Shown here: positions 6,582 through 14,213 of the stretch, piece after piece
Position numbering within the stretch: position 1 is the first letter of the stretch
Layout: each line of letters starts with the position of its first letter
NCBI GenBank assembly: GCA_903894655.1
Contig: CAITQY010000390.1
Coordinates: forward strand, 1-17,179
Direction of reading: 5' to 3'
DNA: 17,179 bases
DNA from: an uncultured Gemmatimonadota bacterium
Lineage (GTDB): Bacteria > Gemmatimonadota > Gemmatimonadetes > Gemmatimonadales > Gemmatimonadaceae
Notes under the pieces: generated by a model
What the model saw: only the letters and a program-made list of their open reading frames with translations
Databases searched by the model: none
What the model was told of the DNA's origin: nothing
Made by a program: the position numbers and the translations under genes

Positions 6582-8129
6582 TCAGGCCCGCGGACTCAGT
6601 CCATCCACGAGTGACGTGCGGTAGGCCTTCCACGCCGGTACGAAGCCGATGACGACGCCCGCGCCCATCACGACGGCGAGATACGTCCACTCCACCGAGC
6701 GGAGCGGATGCAATGCGAGGTGCAAGCCGAAACGTTGTTCAATCGGCCCCTGCGCCACGAACAACCCGAGGTACACCGCGGCCACACCGATAATGCACCC
6801 CAGCAACGCGAGCAGTCCGCTCTCGAGGACGAGCAGCGAAATGATCATCCGTGGGCCTGCCCCCACCGCACGGAGAATCGCCATCTCGCGACGACGGGCT
6901 TCGAGCGACGAGTACAACGCGACGAGCATGCCGGTGAGTCCAATCGCCACGGCGAAAATCGCGATCACGCGCAGACCGACTTCTGCACTGCCGATGTTCT
7001 GCCACAACTCGCCAAGCGCGACGCCGGGAATCACCGCCGTGAGCGGCTCCTCGAGATCGGTGTTCATCTCGCGCTGCAGCATCAGCGCCTCGAACCGATT
7101 CTTGGTCCCCACGAAGAACGCCGTGATCTGATCGTCACCGTGATCATGCGCCGGTTCAGCCTCGACCACCGCCGCGACCGGTACGCTCTTCTCCGCCGCC
7201 TGCTGCGCCACCGCCGCCGCCTTCACTTCCGGCATGGCACTCGGCGGCGGTTCCGCGCCAGGCATCACCATCGGCGTGCCCGGCGGCGGACTCGCCCCCG
7301 GCATCACCATCGGCGTCCCCGGAGGCGGCGCCATCGCCGCCGCCCGCTGCTTATTCGCCGCGATGATCGCCGCAGCCTTCGCGCGTTTCAGCGCTTTGGG
7401 CGGTTGCGCCGTCCCCCCCTGCCCCCGCCCCCCTGATACCCTCCCTCCTGCAACCACCGCCGACGCCATCGACGACCCAGCAACGCCAGCCTCATCCGAG
7501 TGCATCGCCTCAATCCCGCCCAGCGTCACGTACACCGACCGATCGATCGGCGTGAACGTGCGCCCCAGGATCCCGACCACATGGAACGGGTGCGCCTCGT
7601 GACTCGACGTGCCGATGTCGCGGAGCCCATGCACCACCACTACCGGCGTCCCGATCGTGTAGCCGAGTTTCTCTGCCGCCTCACTGCCGATCACCACTTC
7701 GGTATCCGCAACCGCTGCGCGTCCCGACACGAACACGATCCGTCCATCCTTGCGAAAGCGATAGCGCTCGTAGAACTCCGGCGTCGTGCCCACCACGCGA
7801 AAGCCGCGATGGCTGTCGCCGAGCGAGTACGGGACCACCCACTTCACGGCGGGATGCGCCTTCCACCGCTCCATCGTGGACAGCTTCACCGATCCGGACG
7901 GTGAGCCGATGCCGAACACCGCACTCAGCAACACTTGCAGCGTGCCACCGCGTGCACCAACGATCAGGTCGACGCCGCGAATCGTACCCGCGAAGCTGTC
8001 GCGCACGCCGGCCCGCACATTCTCGATACCGACGAGCAACGTGACGCTGAGGGCGATCGACGCTACGGTCAGCGACGTTGTAAGCAGTCGGCTGCGCAGC
8101 GACGTCAGCGCCAGACGCAGAATCATCAT
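6582..8129 (-). CDS. FtsX/MacB-type ABC transporter permease with a long Pro/Ala-rich insert
   Basis: The layout is that of LolCE/MacB-type permeases. One N-terminal membrane helix follows MMILRLALTSLRSR. A periplasmic domain comes next, then three C-terminal helices (around VIAIFAVAIGLTGMLVALYS, LLVLESGLLALLGCIIGVAA and TYLAVVMGAGVVIGFVPAW) with the family's RRREMAILRAVGA loop. The frame also opens with GTG 8153, directly after the ATPase stop. I prefer ATG 8129, which has GAGGG seven bases upstream and matches the family N-terminus. An insert of about 120 residues (DNA about 7130-7498) carries two copies of the 13-mer PPPGTPMVMPGA(S/E) and ends in AHDHGDDQITAFFVG. The remembered sequences of DUF3299-linked zinc-type permeases have a His-rich stretch at this place. 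It probably works with the ATPase at 8154 to couple ATP use to periplasmic or outer-membrane traffic. Confidence 0.92.
   Translation of the reverse strand: MMILRLALTSLRSRLLTTSLTVASIALSVTLLVGIENVRAGVRDSFAGTIRGVDLIVGARGGTLQVLLSAVFGIGSPSGSVKLSTMERWKAHPAVKWVVPYSLGDSHRGFRVVGTTPEFYERYRFRKDGRIVFVSGRAAVADTEVVIGSEAAEKLGYTIGTPVVVVHGLRDIGTSSHEAHPFHVVGILGRTFTPIDRSVYVTLGGIEAMHSDEAGVAGSSMASAVVAGGRVSGGRGQGGTAQPPKALKRAKAAAIIAANKQRAAAMAPPPGTPMVMPGASPPPGTPMVMPGAEPPPSAMPEVKAAAVAQQAAEKSVPVAAVVEAEPAHDHGDDQITAFFVGTKNRFEALMLQREMNTDLEEPLTAVIPGVALGELWQNIGSAEVGLRVIAIFAVAIGLTGMLVALYSSLEARRREMAILRAVGAGPRMIISLLVLESGLLALLGCIIGVAAVYLGLFVAQGPIEQRFGLHLALHPLRSVEWTYLAVVMGAGVVIGFVPAWKAYRTSLVDGLSPRA
7258..7329 (-). repeat. 39-bp tandem repeat inside the permease gene
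   Basis: Two copies start at 7261 and 7300, so the period is 39 bp or 13 codons. The first 29 bp of each differ at only two bases. They encode PPPGTPMVMPGAS and PPPGTPMVMPGAE, followed by a third PPP. The in-frame period keeps the gene open. Confidence 0.88.
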
Positions 8130-8153
8130 CGCGATGCCCTCATCGTGATGCAC

Positions 8154-8900
8154 TCATGCGTCCGCCCCGACCTTGGCCACGCGATTGATCTCCATGAGCT
8201 CCACGGTGCGCGAAAAGAGCGGCATCAGCGTGTGATCGTGGCTCACGAACACGAGCGTGGCCTTGGCCTTCTCGCACGACGCAAATAGCAGCTTGAGAAA
8301 CCGTTCACGCCGGTCGGTATCGAGCGCGCTGGTGGGTTCGTCGGCGATCACCACTTCGGGGCTGCCCATCAACGCGCGCGCCGCCGCCACGCGCTGCTGC
8401 TGGCCGACGCTCAGTTCCGAGATTGGAGCATCGAGGTACTGCGCGATATCGAGTTGCGACGCGATGTCGCGCACCGCGTCGTCGAGCGAGCGTCCGCCCA
8501 GTCGTTCGCGCCGCGCCGGCTCCAGTCGTACCGGCAGCAGAATGTTCTCCCGCACCGGGAGATACGGGATGAGATTGAACATCTGGAACACGTAGCCCAG
8601 ATGCCGCGCCCGAAACGCATCGCGCGCGCCGCCCGACATGGTCGAGAAGTCCTGGCCCAGAATGCGCACACTGCCGCTGGTCGCCTGCAGCACACCGGCA
8701 AGAAGGCCGAGGAGCGTGGTCTTGCCACTGCCGCTCGGCCCATGCAGAAACACCGTCTCCCCGCGGGCGATCGTCAGCGAGTCGATCGCCAGGACGTCAC
8801 GCCCTTTCTTGTACGCAAAGCGCAACGCGGACAGCTCGACCGCCGGGGTGCCATTGCGACCGGTGTCGGCAGGAGCTGCCACTGCAGCCCCCTCGCTCAT
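8154..8900 (-). CDS. ABC transporter ATP-binding protein, LolD/MacB type
   Basis: A complete 248-aa nucleotide-binding domain: Walker A HGPSGSGKTT (53-62), Q-loop in LGYVFQMFNLIP, signature LSVGQQQRVAAARAL, Walker B VVIADEPTSALD and H-loop VSHDH. The QMFNLIPYLPVRENI segment is typical of the LolD/MacB/FtsE class that drives FtsX-type permeases and mechanically transmits force to the periplasm rather than forming a classical solute pore. The ATG overlaps the DUF3299 stop by 4 bp and its stop abuts the permease GTG, so the three are one transcript. The first 20 residues before PAVELSALRF are a poorly conserved extension. Substrate is unknown; the DUF3299 neighbour points to metal (zinc) or lipoprotein-related traffic. 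Confidence 0.95.
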   Translation of the reverse strand: MSEGAAVAAPADTGRNGTPAVELSALRFAYKKGRDVLAIDSLTIARGETVFLHGPSGSGKTTLLGLLAGVLQATSGSVRILGQDFSTMSGGARDAFRARHLGYVFQMFNLIPYLPVRENILLPVRLEPARRERLGGRSLDDAVRDIASQLDIAQYLDAPISELSVGQQQRVAAARALMGSPEVVIADEPTSALDTDRRERFLKLLFASCEKAKATLVFVSHDHTLMPLFSRTVELMEINRVAKVGADA

Positions 8901-9436
8901 TTCGACGAGTAGGGCTCGACCTTGAGTCCTTCGAGCTGGTAGCCAACGGTACCGTACGGGCTTTCGACCGAGGCAATCTTGAGGCGCCCCGACATCCAGA
9001 CGGCGTCAAAAAGGTTGAGCTTGACCGCCTTCTTGCCACCCATCTCCACCATCACGATCTGGTTCGGCGGCGGCGGCGGCGTGTGCACGCACGCGCCGTA
9101 GTACGGCACCAAGAGGAACTCAGCCCCCTCTTCCTGGAAGTCGTCGAGCGGCACGACGAAGCCCGGAATCCGGACCAGCTTGCCCTCGAGCTTCTTGAGG
9201 GTGTCCGTCGACGTACCGTTGGTGTAGTCGAGGCCGGCCAGCACGCGCCAGTCGATGTTGACCGCATCTTCGACGAGCGCTTTGGGAGCCGTCGACGCCT
9301 GAGGCAAGGCAGGGGCGGCCGCGACGCGGGCGGGCGGCGTGGTGCGCACGGGACGGGCCGGCGTGGTAAACGCCGTCGTGGCGACGAGCACGACGGCAAT
9401 TCCAGCCAGCGAAAGCACAGGGAAACGGCGGGGCAT
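8897..9436 (-). CDS. Exported DUF3299-domain protein
   Basis: This 179-aa protein has an N-terminal signal sequence (MPRRFPVLSLAGIAVVLVAT, residues 1-24) and a Pro/Ala-rich spacer to about residue 57. The DUF3299 domain follows, with W63, the GKLVRIPGFVVPLDD strand and the hallmark FLLVPYYGACVHTPPPPPNQ (C116 and H118 could bind metal). DUF3299 proteins are periplasmic or lipoprotein-like and commonly sit beside FtsX-type ABC transporters, including clusters I recall as linked to zinc acquisition in Vibrio; no function is proven. There is no obvious lipobox here. It is first in the minus-strand operon, overlaps the ATPase start by 4 bp, and has AGGA six bases before ATG 9436. Confidence 0.92.
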   Translation of the reverse strand: MPRRFPVLSLAGIAVVLVATTAFTTPARPVRTTPPARVAAAPALPQASTAPKALVEDAVNIDWRVLAGLDYTNGTSTDTLKKLEGKLVRIPGFVVPLDDFQEEGAEFLLVPYYGACVHTPPPPPNQIVMVEMGGKKAVKLNLFDAVWMSGRLKIASVESPYGTVGYQLEGLKVEPYSSK

Positions 9437-9460
9437 AGCGAATCCTGGGAGCAGGACGAA

Positions 9461-9496
9461 CGGGAGCCGACGCGACGACGTCGCGGGTCACTCCCG
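9461..9496 (-). promoter_or_regulatory. Nested inverted repeat in the leader of the DUF3299 operon
   Basis: An outer pair CGGGAG (9461-9466) with CTCCCG (9491-9496) encloses an inner pair CGCGAC (9471-9476) with GTCGCG (9480-9485) around a 3-nt centre. It lies just downstream of the -10-like element and would overlap the predicted transcription start, so it could be an operator or a 5' leader hairpin. Confidence 0.4.
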
Positions 9497-9498
9497 GA

Positions 9499-9504
9499 AA
9501 TTTA
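9499..9504 (-). promoter_or_regulatory. Putative -10 element of the DUF3299-ABC-M28 operon
   Basis: On the minus strand TAAATT stands in the only AT-rich patch of the 193-bp divergent region. It predicts a leader of about 56 nt ending in AGGA before ATG 9436. No clear -35 is visible. Confidence 0.35.
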
Positions 9505-9538
9505 CGCAATCCGGACGGGAACGCTGAGCGGGAACAGT

Positions 9539-9571
9539 GACGGCTGCTAAAGCTGATCGACCTCAGCCGTC
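9539..9571. promoter_or_regulatory. 8-bp inverted repeat upstream of ruvB
   Basis: GACGGCTG (9539-9546) is the exact complement of CAGCCGTC (9564-9571), separated by 17 nt. The spacer contains a competing GCTGA/TCAGC pair. It lies between the two divergent promoters, so it may be an operator; chance is not excluded. Confidence 0.3.
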
Positions 9572-9616
9572 CCCAACAGTACCCCAACCTCGTCGGCCCG
9601 TGCCCTAGCGCCACGG

Positions 9617-9622
9617 TATATT
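9617..9622 (+). promoter_or_regulatory. -10 element giving a probable leaderless ruvB mRNA
   Basis: TATATT (5/6 to the sigma-70 consensus) ends seven bases before ATG 9630, and no Shine-Dalgarno lies between. Transcription would start at or within a base of the A of ATG. It is the best of the four such elements in this window. Confidence 0.55.
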
Positions 9623-9629
9623 CCATCAT

Positions 9630-10658
9630 ATGAGTCGCGCCGAAATCACCACGCCGGAAGCCCTCGCCGACGAGAGCGTCGTCGAGCTGTCCCTTCGCCC
9701 CCAGCGACTGGTCGAGTTCATCGGCCAGAAAAAGGTCAAGGACAGCCTCGGCATCGCCATCGCCGCCGCCCGTGCGCGGAAGGAGCCGCTCGACCATACG
9801 CTCTTCTTTGGCCCGCCGGGGTTGGGCAAGACGACCCTCGCCGACCTGATGGCCCGCGAGCTAGGCGTGAATCTGACCACCACCTCGGGTCCCGCCCTCG
9901 AAAAGCCGGCCGATCTCGTCGGCCCCCTCACCAATTTGCGCGAGGGCGATGTGCTGTTCATCGACGAAATCCACCGCCTGCGTCCGATCATCGAGGAGTT
10001 TCTCTATCCGGCGATGGAGGACTATCGGATCGACATCCGCTTGTCCGATGGTCCCAAGGCGCAGACGGTCACGATGAACATCGAGAAATTTACACTGGTG
10101 GGCGCCACTACTCGGCTCGGTATGCTCACCGCCCCGCTCCGCGCGCGCTTCGGCATCGTGCAGCAGCTGGGCTTCTATCCGGTGGACGAGCTCGAAGTGA
10201 TCGTCCGTCGCACCGGCGAAGTCTTGAAGGTCGAAATGGACCCGCTTGGGGCGCATGAAATCGCCAAGCGCTCGCGGGGCACGCCGCGAGTGGCGAACCG
10301 CCTGCTGCGCCGCGTACGCGATTACGCGCAGGTGTGCGCGGACGGACGCATCACGCTCGAGGTCGCGCAGGCGGCGCTCGAGTTGAACAATGTCGACCAT
10401 TTCGGACTCGACGACATGGACGCCCGTCTGCTCAAGTCCATCATTGAAAAGTTTGACGGGGGACCGGTTGGGCTCGGGACGATCGCGGCGGCGATCGGCG
10501 AGGATCCGGGGACGATTGAAGAGGTATACGAGCCGTTCCTGGTGCAGCACGGATTTCTGCAGCGGACACCACGTGGACGCGTGGCCACCGCGCATGCCTA
10601 TCGCCACCTTGGCTACGTTCCTCCTCTTGGCGCCTTCGAACAGCCCACCCTGTTCTAA
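9630..10658 (+). CDS. ruvB: Holliday junction branch migration DNA helicase RuvB
   Basis: RuvB is the hexameric AAA+ motor that pumps DNA through RuvA-bound junctions. The 342-aa protein has LRPQRLVEFIGQ (22-33), Walker A GPPGLGKTT (61-69), Walker B FIDEIHRL with D112 and E113, sensor 1 LVGATTRLGMLTAPL, arginine finger R173 in LRARFGIVQQL, sensor 2 RSRGTPRVANRLLRRVRD, and the C-terminal winged helix ending in a LGYVPP motif. All catalytic residues are present. It has its own apparently leaderless promoter and is separated from ruvA by the opposite-strand cassette, so it is not co-transcribed with ruvCA. The GWxTD gene starts 10 bp after its stop. Confidence 0.98.
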   Translation: MSRAEITTPEALADESVVELSLRPQRLVEFIGQKKVKDSLGIAIAAARARKEPLDHTLFFGPPGLGKTTLADLMARELGVNLTTTSGPALEKPADLVGPLTNLREGDVLFIDEIHRLRPIIEEFLYPAMEDYRIDIRLSDGPKAQTVTMNIEKFTLVGATTRLGMLTAPLRARFGIVQQLGFYPVDELEVIVRRTGEVLKVEMDPLGAHEIAKRSRGTPRVANRLLRRVRDYAQVCADGRITLEVAQAALELNNVDHFGLDDMDARLLKSIIEKFDGGPVGLGTIAAAIGEDPGTIEEVYEPFLVQHGFLQRTPRGRVATAHAYRHLGYVPPLGAFEQPTLF

Positions 10659-10668
10659 GCGCTGCACC

Positions 10669-12942
10669 ATGACAGCAATGTCCGACCGCTTGGTGCGGGC
10701 CACACGGCGCGCGCTCGTATTGCTCCTGTCTGCGTCCTTCGCGTCACTCGCGACGCGCGCGCTCGTTGCGCAGCCGATGACGCCGCCACCAATGGCGCGT
10801 CTCTCTGCGGCGCACCTCGCGGACTCCATCGCCGCGAATGGCGACACCGTGCGGGCAGTCGCCCTGCTCGATTCTGCCGTGCGCCGTGACACGCGCGACG
10901 CCGCGGCGTGGCACCAGCTCGGCCTGCTGCAGTGGAATCGGGCGCGCAGCGCGCGCAATCCGAACGTCATGAAGGATCAGCAGAAGATCCGGATGCTGAT
11001 CGCCGCCGATACGGCGCTGCGTCTCGCCACGCAGCTCGCGCCCGACAGCGCGCGCTACTGGTTGAGCTTGAGTCGCTTCAACATCCAGTCGGGGGTGTCC
11101 ACCATGCGCTTCGCCTCGAGTGGGCAGGCGCGCGACGGCATGTCAGCGGCCGAGCGCTCTGGGGAAAAGCTGTTACTTGCCGAGGCCGCCGACATGGCTG
11201 GCATGGCCGCATGGCGCAGCTACGATGCGCTGGCGAATCGGGGGCTGCCCAGCGGTATGTCGAAGGTTCAGCTGGGCAGCGTCAACTGGAATCGCAACAA
11301 CGCTCGCGACTACGTCAACTCGATTGCCAACAAGATTGAACCGCCCACCGGCGACAACGATCATGCAACCGCGCTCGACTACTTTTCGCGTGCGGTTGCG
11401 GCTGACTCCAGCAATCTCCGCTACAGCCGTCACCTGTACATGGCGTACGCGGAGCGCAAGAAGTGGCCGGAGCTGGCCACGGTGGCCGCGTTGCGCGCCC
11501 GTCAGTTCCCCCTCGACTTCCAGGCGCAGCTGGCGCTCGGCCTGGCCTATCACCGACTCGCCGACGAGACGCGCGCCACGCACGCGTTCGATAGCGCCTT
11601 CGTACTTATGGACGAGGGCGAGGCGAACCGGCTCAAGAACCTGTCGCGCATTCTGCGCCCGCGCGCACCCAAGGAACTGAAAGGGCAGATCGGCGACTCG
11701 GCCGGCTGGGCCAAACTGCCGCCATCGCAGCGTGACGGATTGGAATCCATGTTCTGGATGATGAGCGACCCGCTGGCGCTCACACAGGAGAATGAATTCC
11801 GACTCGAGTTTCTGTCGCGCGTGGTATTCGCCGATTTTCGTTGGACGATCGACGAAATGGCACTGCGCGGCGCCGACACCGACCGCGGTGACGTGTACGT
11901 GCGATACGGGCCGCCGGACTTCGAAATGACGATCCCGGGCAGCTCGACGGACGACCGTACGCGGCTTGACGGCGGCGTGACGCTGGTGTGGGACTACAAC
12001 AACAAGCTCACCTTCTTTTTCGACCTGCAGCCGGGCTTCGCAACGGGACGGCTGTCCTTGTTCGATCGCAACTATGTCGAGACCCTACGCGACGCGATTC
12101 CGGTATCGTTCGCCAACGTGCCCGCGGCGCGCCTGCTCGACACCATACCGATGCGCATCACCCGCTTCCGGTCGGGGGCTGATTCCAGCGATGCCGTGAT
12201 CGCGGCCCGCGTCCCGATCGACTCGCTGGTGCGCGCCAACACACGCGATCGGGTCCCCGTCGATATTGACCTGCGCATTTTCGACCAATTCGTGAAAGTG
12301 CGTGGCATGGAGTCCGACCAGCTCACGTTTGCGCGGGACAGCGGCCACGCACCGCTCGATCGCAACTGGACGCGACGGGTGGGACCGGGCATCAATGTGG
12401 TGCGCGTCGAAGCCCTCCAGGCCGACAGCAAGCGCGGCGCACGTGCGATGTCGCGGCTTGACCCGACGACCAACGTCGGCTTCGGCATGAGCGATGTGCT
12501 GCTGGGGAGCAAGCCGGAGCTCCGCGGCGGCATGACGCAGCCGTCACGCTGGCGTGACGTCGCGATCACACCGAACGCCGGCAGCCTCGCGCGCGGCAGC
12601 TCCATCGGTCTGCTCTGGGAGATGTACGAGCTCGTGCCGCGGGATGGCATGACGACGTACCGCGTGGCAATCACCGTGGAACGCGAGGACCGCATGGGCG
12701 CCGCGGGCTTCGCCGTGCGCGTCCTCGACAATCTCGGTCGGGCCGTGGGGCGCGCGCAGCAGTCCCGTGATCGCTTCACCATCGCCTTCGACCGGCAGGG
12801 GAGCGCACTCCCCGTGCTGGTCGAGTACCTCTCGCTCGACATGACGCAGGCGCCGTCTGGCGGCTACCGCTTGCGGGTCGAAGTCACGGACCTCGCGAAT
12901 CAGAAGAAAACGACGCGGAACACCGGATTCATCGTGCGCTGA
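10669..12942 (+). CDS. Exported TPR and GWxTD-domain protein (variant motif)
   Basis: This protein has 757 aa from ATG 10669. The frame is open farther upstream inside ruvB, but that part is a shadow. An N-terminal signal sequence (residues 8-34, cleavage near LVA-Q) is followed by TPR-like helical repeats at about 45-300 (for example AAAWHQLGLLQWNRAR and ALDYFSRAVAADSSN). A GWxTD region follows: NEFRLEFLSRVVFAD, then DRGDVYVRYGPPD. The name-giving motif is GADTD at residues 401-405, so the tryptophan is replaced by alanine. A beta-rich C-terminal part (about 450-757) resembles a sandwich domain. GWxTD proteins occur in Acidobacteriota, Gemmatimonadota and relatives with no established function; a cell-envelope role is inferred from the signal sequence. 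ATG 10678 is an alternative start. It is probably co-transcribed with ruvB. Confidence 0.85.
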   Translation: MTAMSDRLVRATRRALVLLLSASFASLATRALVAQPMTPPPMARLSAAHLADSIAANGDTVRAVALLDSAVRRDTRDAAAWHQLGLLQWNRARSARNPNVMKDQQKIRMLIAADTALRLATQLAPDSARYWLSLSRFNIQSGVSTMRFASSGQARDGMSAAERSGEKLLLAEAADMAGMAAWRSYDALANRGLPSGMSKVQLGSVNWNRNNARDYVNSIANKIEPPTGDNDHATALDYFSRAVAADSSNLRYSRHLYMAYAERKKWPELATVAALRARQFPLDFQAQLALGLAYHRLADETRATHAFDSAFVLMDEGEANRLKNLSRILRPRAPKELKGQIGDSAGWAKLPPSQRDGLESMFWMMSDPLALTQENEFRLEFLSRVVFADFRWTIDEMALRGADTDRGDVYVRYGPPDFEMTIPGSSTDDRTRLDGGVTLVWDYNNKLTFFFDLQPGFATGRLSLFDRNYVETLRDAIPVSFANVPAARLLDTIPMRITRFRSGADSSDAVIAARVPIDSLVRANTRDRVPVDIDLRIFDQFVKVRGMESDQLTFARDSGHAPLDRNWTRRVGPGINVVRVEALQADSKRGARAMSRLDPTTNVGFGMSDVLLGSKPELRGGMTQPSRWRDVAITPNAGSLARGSSIGLLWEMYELVPRDGMTTYRVAITVEREDRMGAAGFAVRVLDNLGRAVGRAQQSRDRFTIAFDRQGSALPVLVEYLSLDMTQAPSGGYRLRVEVTDLANQKKTTRNTGFIVR

Positions 12943-13005
12943 GGGATTAAAACGAGCCCGACCGTTGCGTTGCAGCGCCGTTTCGGTTGTCTTTCTGCGC
13001 ATTCC

Positions 13006-14076
13006 ATGACCGCAATGCCTGACTCCGCCGACGCGCTGCCCCACAAGGGCAGCCGCACGCCCGACTATGACTACGAGCTCCCCGAGGAGCGCATCGCGCA
13101 GCGTCCCGTCGAGCCGCGCGATGCGAGCCGTATGCTCGTGGTCAACCGGCGCGACGGCAGCATCGCCCATCGTACCTTCCGCGACATCGCCGAATTGATT
13201 CCGGCCGGCGACGCGATCGTGGTGAACACCACCAAAGTGTTCCGCGCGCGACTGCTCGGGCATCGCGAAAGCGGCGGTCCAGCGGAGATTCTGTTGCTCC
13301 GCCCAGTCAGCGGTGACCACTACGAAGCGATGATCCATCCCGGCGGCAAGCTGCGCCCGGGCCGCGTGGTCACGATCGCCCCCGACTTCCGGGTCGAGAT
13401 TGTGGACACGACGCCCCGTCACACGCGCATCGTGCGCCTGCATACGAATGGCGATGTGGCCGGTACGATCGAGAAGTACGGGCATGTGCCGCTGCCGCCC
13501 TATATCGAGCGCGCTGACGAATCGGGCGACATCGCCCGGTACCAGACGGTGTACGCAGAGACGATCGGCTCGGTCGCGGCCCCCACGGCCGGCCTGCACT
13601 TCACCCCCGACCTGCTCGACGTGCTGCGCACCCGCGGCGTGGAAATGGCGAACGTCCTCCTGCATGTTGGCGCCGGCACGTTCCGCCCGGTCAGCGACGA
13701 CGATCCGTCGCAGCACGTGATGCACGAGGAATGGTGCGAGGTCACGAGCACCACCGCGCAGCAACTGAACGCCGTGCGCGAGCGCGGCAATCAGGTGTGG
13801 GCGATCGGCACGACCAGTGTGCGCACGCTCGAAACCGCCACCGATGCTCATGGCGTGCTGCATCCGTTCAGCGGCGAGACGAGCATTTTTTTGCGTCCGC
13901 CCGCCACCATCCGCGGCATCGACAAGCTGGTCACCAATTTCCACCTGCCGAAGTCCACCCTCATCATGCTGGTAGCCGCCTTTGCCGGCTACGACCTCAC
14001 GATGCAGGCGTACCGCACGGCCGTGGCCGAGCAGTACCGGTTCTATTCGTACGGCGACGCGATGTGCGTTCTGTGA
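13006..14076 (+). CDS. queA: S-adenosylmethionine:tRNA ribosyltransferase-isomerase QueA
   Basis: QueA transfers and isomerises the ribose of SAM onto preQ1-modified tRNA to give epoxyqueuosine. The 356-aa protein contains the N-terminal DYDYELPEERIAQRPVEPRD, DAIVVNTTKVFRARL, a LLLHVGAGTFRPV stretch written here as NVLLHVGAGTFRPV, EWCEVTS, TTSVRTLE and FHLPKSTLIMLVAAFAG, all in the family order. The conserved part begins about 22 residues in. I chose ATG 13006, with 13015 as an alternative and no good Shine-Dalgarno for either. It follows the GWxTD gene after 63 bp and precedes tgt, the next enzyme type of the pathway, across a palindromic element. Confidence 0.96.
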   Translation: MTAMPDSADALPHKGSRTPDYDYELPEERIAQRPVEPRDASRMLVVNRRDGSIAHRTFRDIAELIPAGDAIVVNTTKVFRARLLGHRESGGPAEILLLRPVSGDHYEAMIHPGGKLRPGRVVTIAPDFRVEIVDTTPRHTRIVRLHTNGDVAGTIEKYGHVPLPPYIERADESGDIARYQTVYAETIGSVAAPTAGLHFTPDLLDVLRTRGVEMANVLLHVGAGTFRPVSDDDPSQHVMHEEWCEVTSTTAQQLNAVRERGNQVWAIGTTSVRTLETATDAHGVLHPFSGETSIFLRPPATIRGIDKLVTNFHLPKSTLIMLVAAFAGYDLTMQAYRTAVAEQYRFYSYGDAMCVL

Positions 14077-14104
14077 TGGTGGTGCTTCGTTCCGCCGATC
14101 GCTG

Positions 14105-14190
14105 GTGAGTTTGGAGTGCTGAGTAAAAGTTCGGAGTTCCGGGTTGGTGAACTCACGACTCCGAACTTCAACTCACAACCCGAAACTCAC
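14105..14190. repeat. Imperfect palindrome (about 40-bp arms), copy 2 of the same repeat family
   Basis: Bases 14105-14144 pair with 14151-14190 around a 6-nt loop, with about ten mismatches by manual alignment. It shares two blocks with the element at 4775-4877. Positions 14109-14128 match 4809-4828 at 19 of 20 bases (TTTGGAGTGCTG core), and 14172-14194 match 4849-4871 at 22 of 23 (ending in CTCACGTGA). It fills most of the queA-tgt gap and may affect read-through between them. Confidence 0.87.
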
Positions 14191-14201
14191 GTGACGGCCA
14201 A

Positions 14202-14207
14202 TAGATT
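14202..14207 (+). promoter_or_regulatory. -10 element giving a probable leaderless tgt mRNA
   Basis: TAGATT ends six bases before GTG 14214, immediately after the palindromic repeat, and no Shine-Dalgarno precedes the start. The predicted transcription start falls on the first base of the start codon. Confidence 0.45.
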
Positions 14208-14213
14208 CCACAC

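Noticed and set aside
10390..10668. 93-codon upstream extension of the GWxTD gene into ruvB
   Set aside because: A start there would overlap ruvB by 269 bp and put the clear signal sequence in the interior; ATG 10669 places the signal at the N-terminus.
9861..10970. 369-codon minus-strand frame opposite ruvB
   Set aside because: It is antisense to the conserved RuvB ATPase and the start of the GWxTD gene, with no motif of its own.
12544..13944. 466-codon open frame on the minus strand across the GWxTD gene and queA
   Set aside because: It spans two well-supported plus-strand genes and a promoter gap, and its His/Arg-rich product has no recognisable motif; it is a high-GC shadow.
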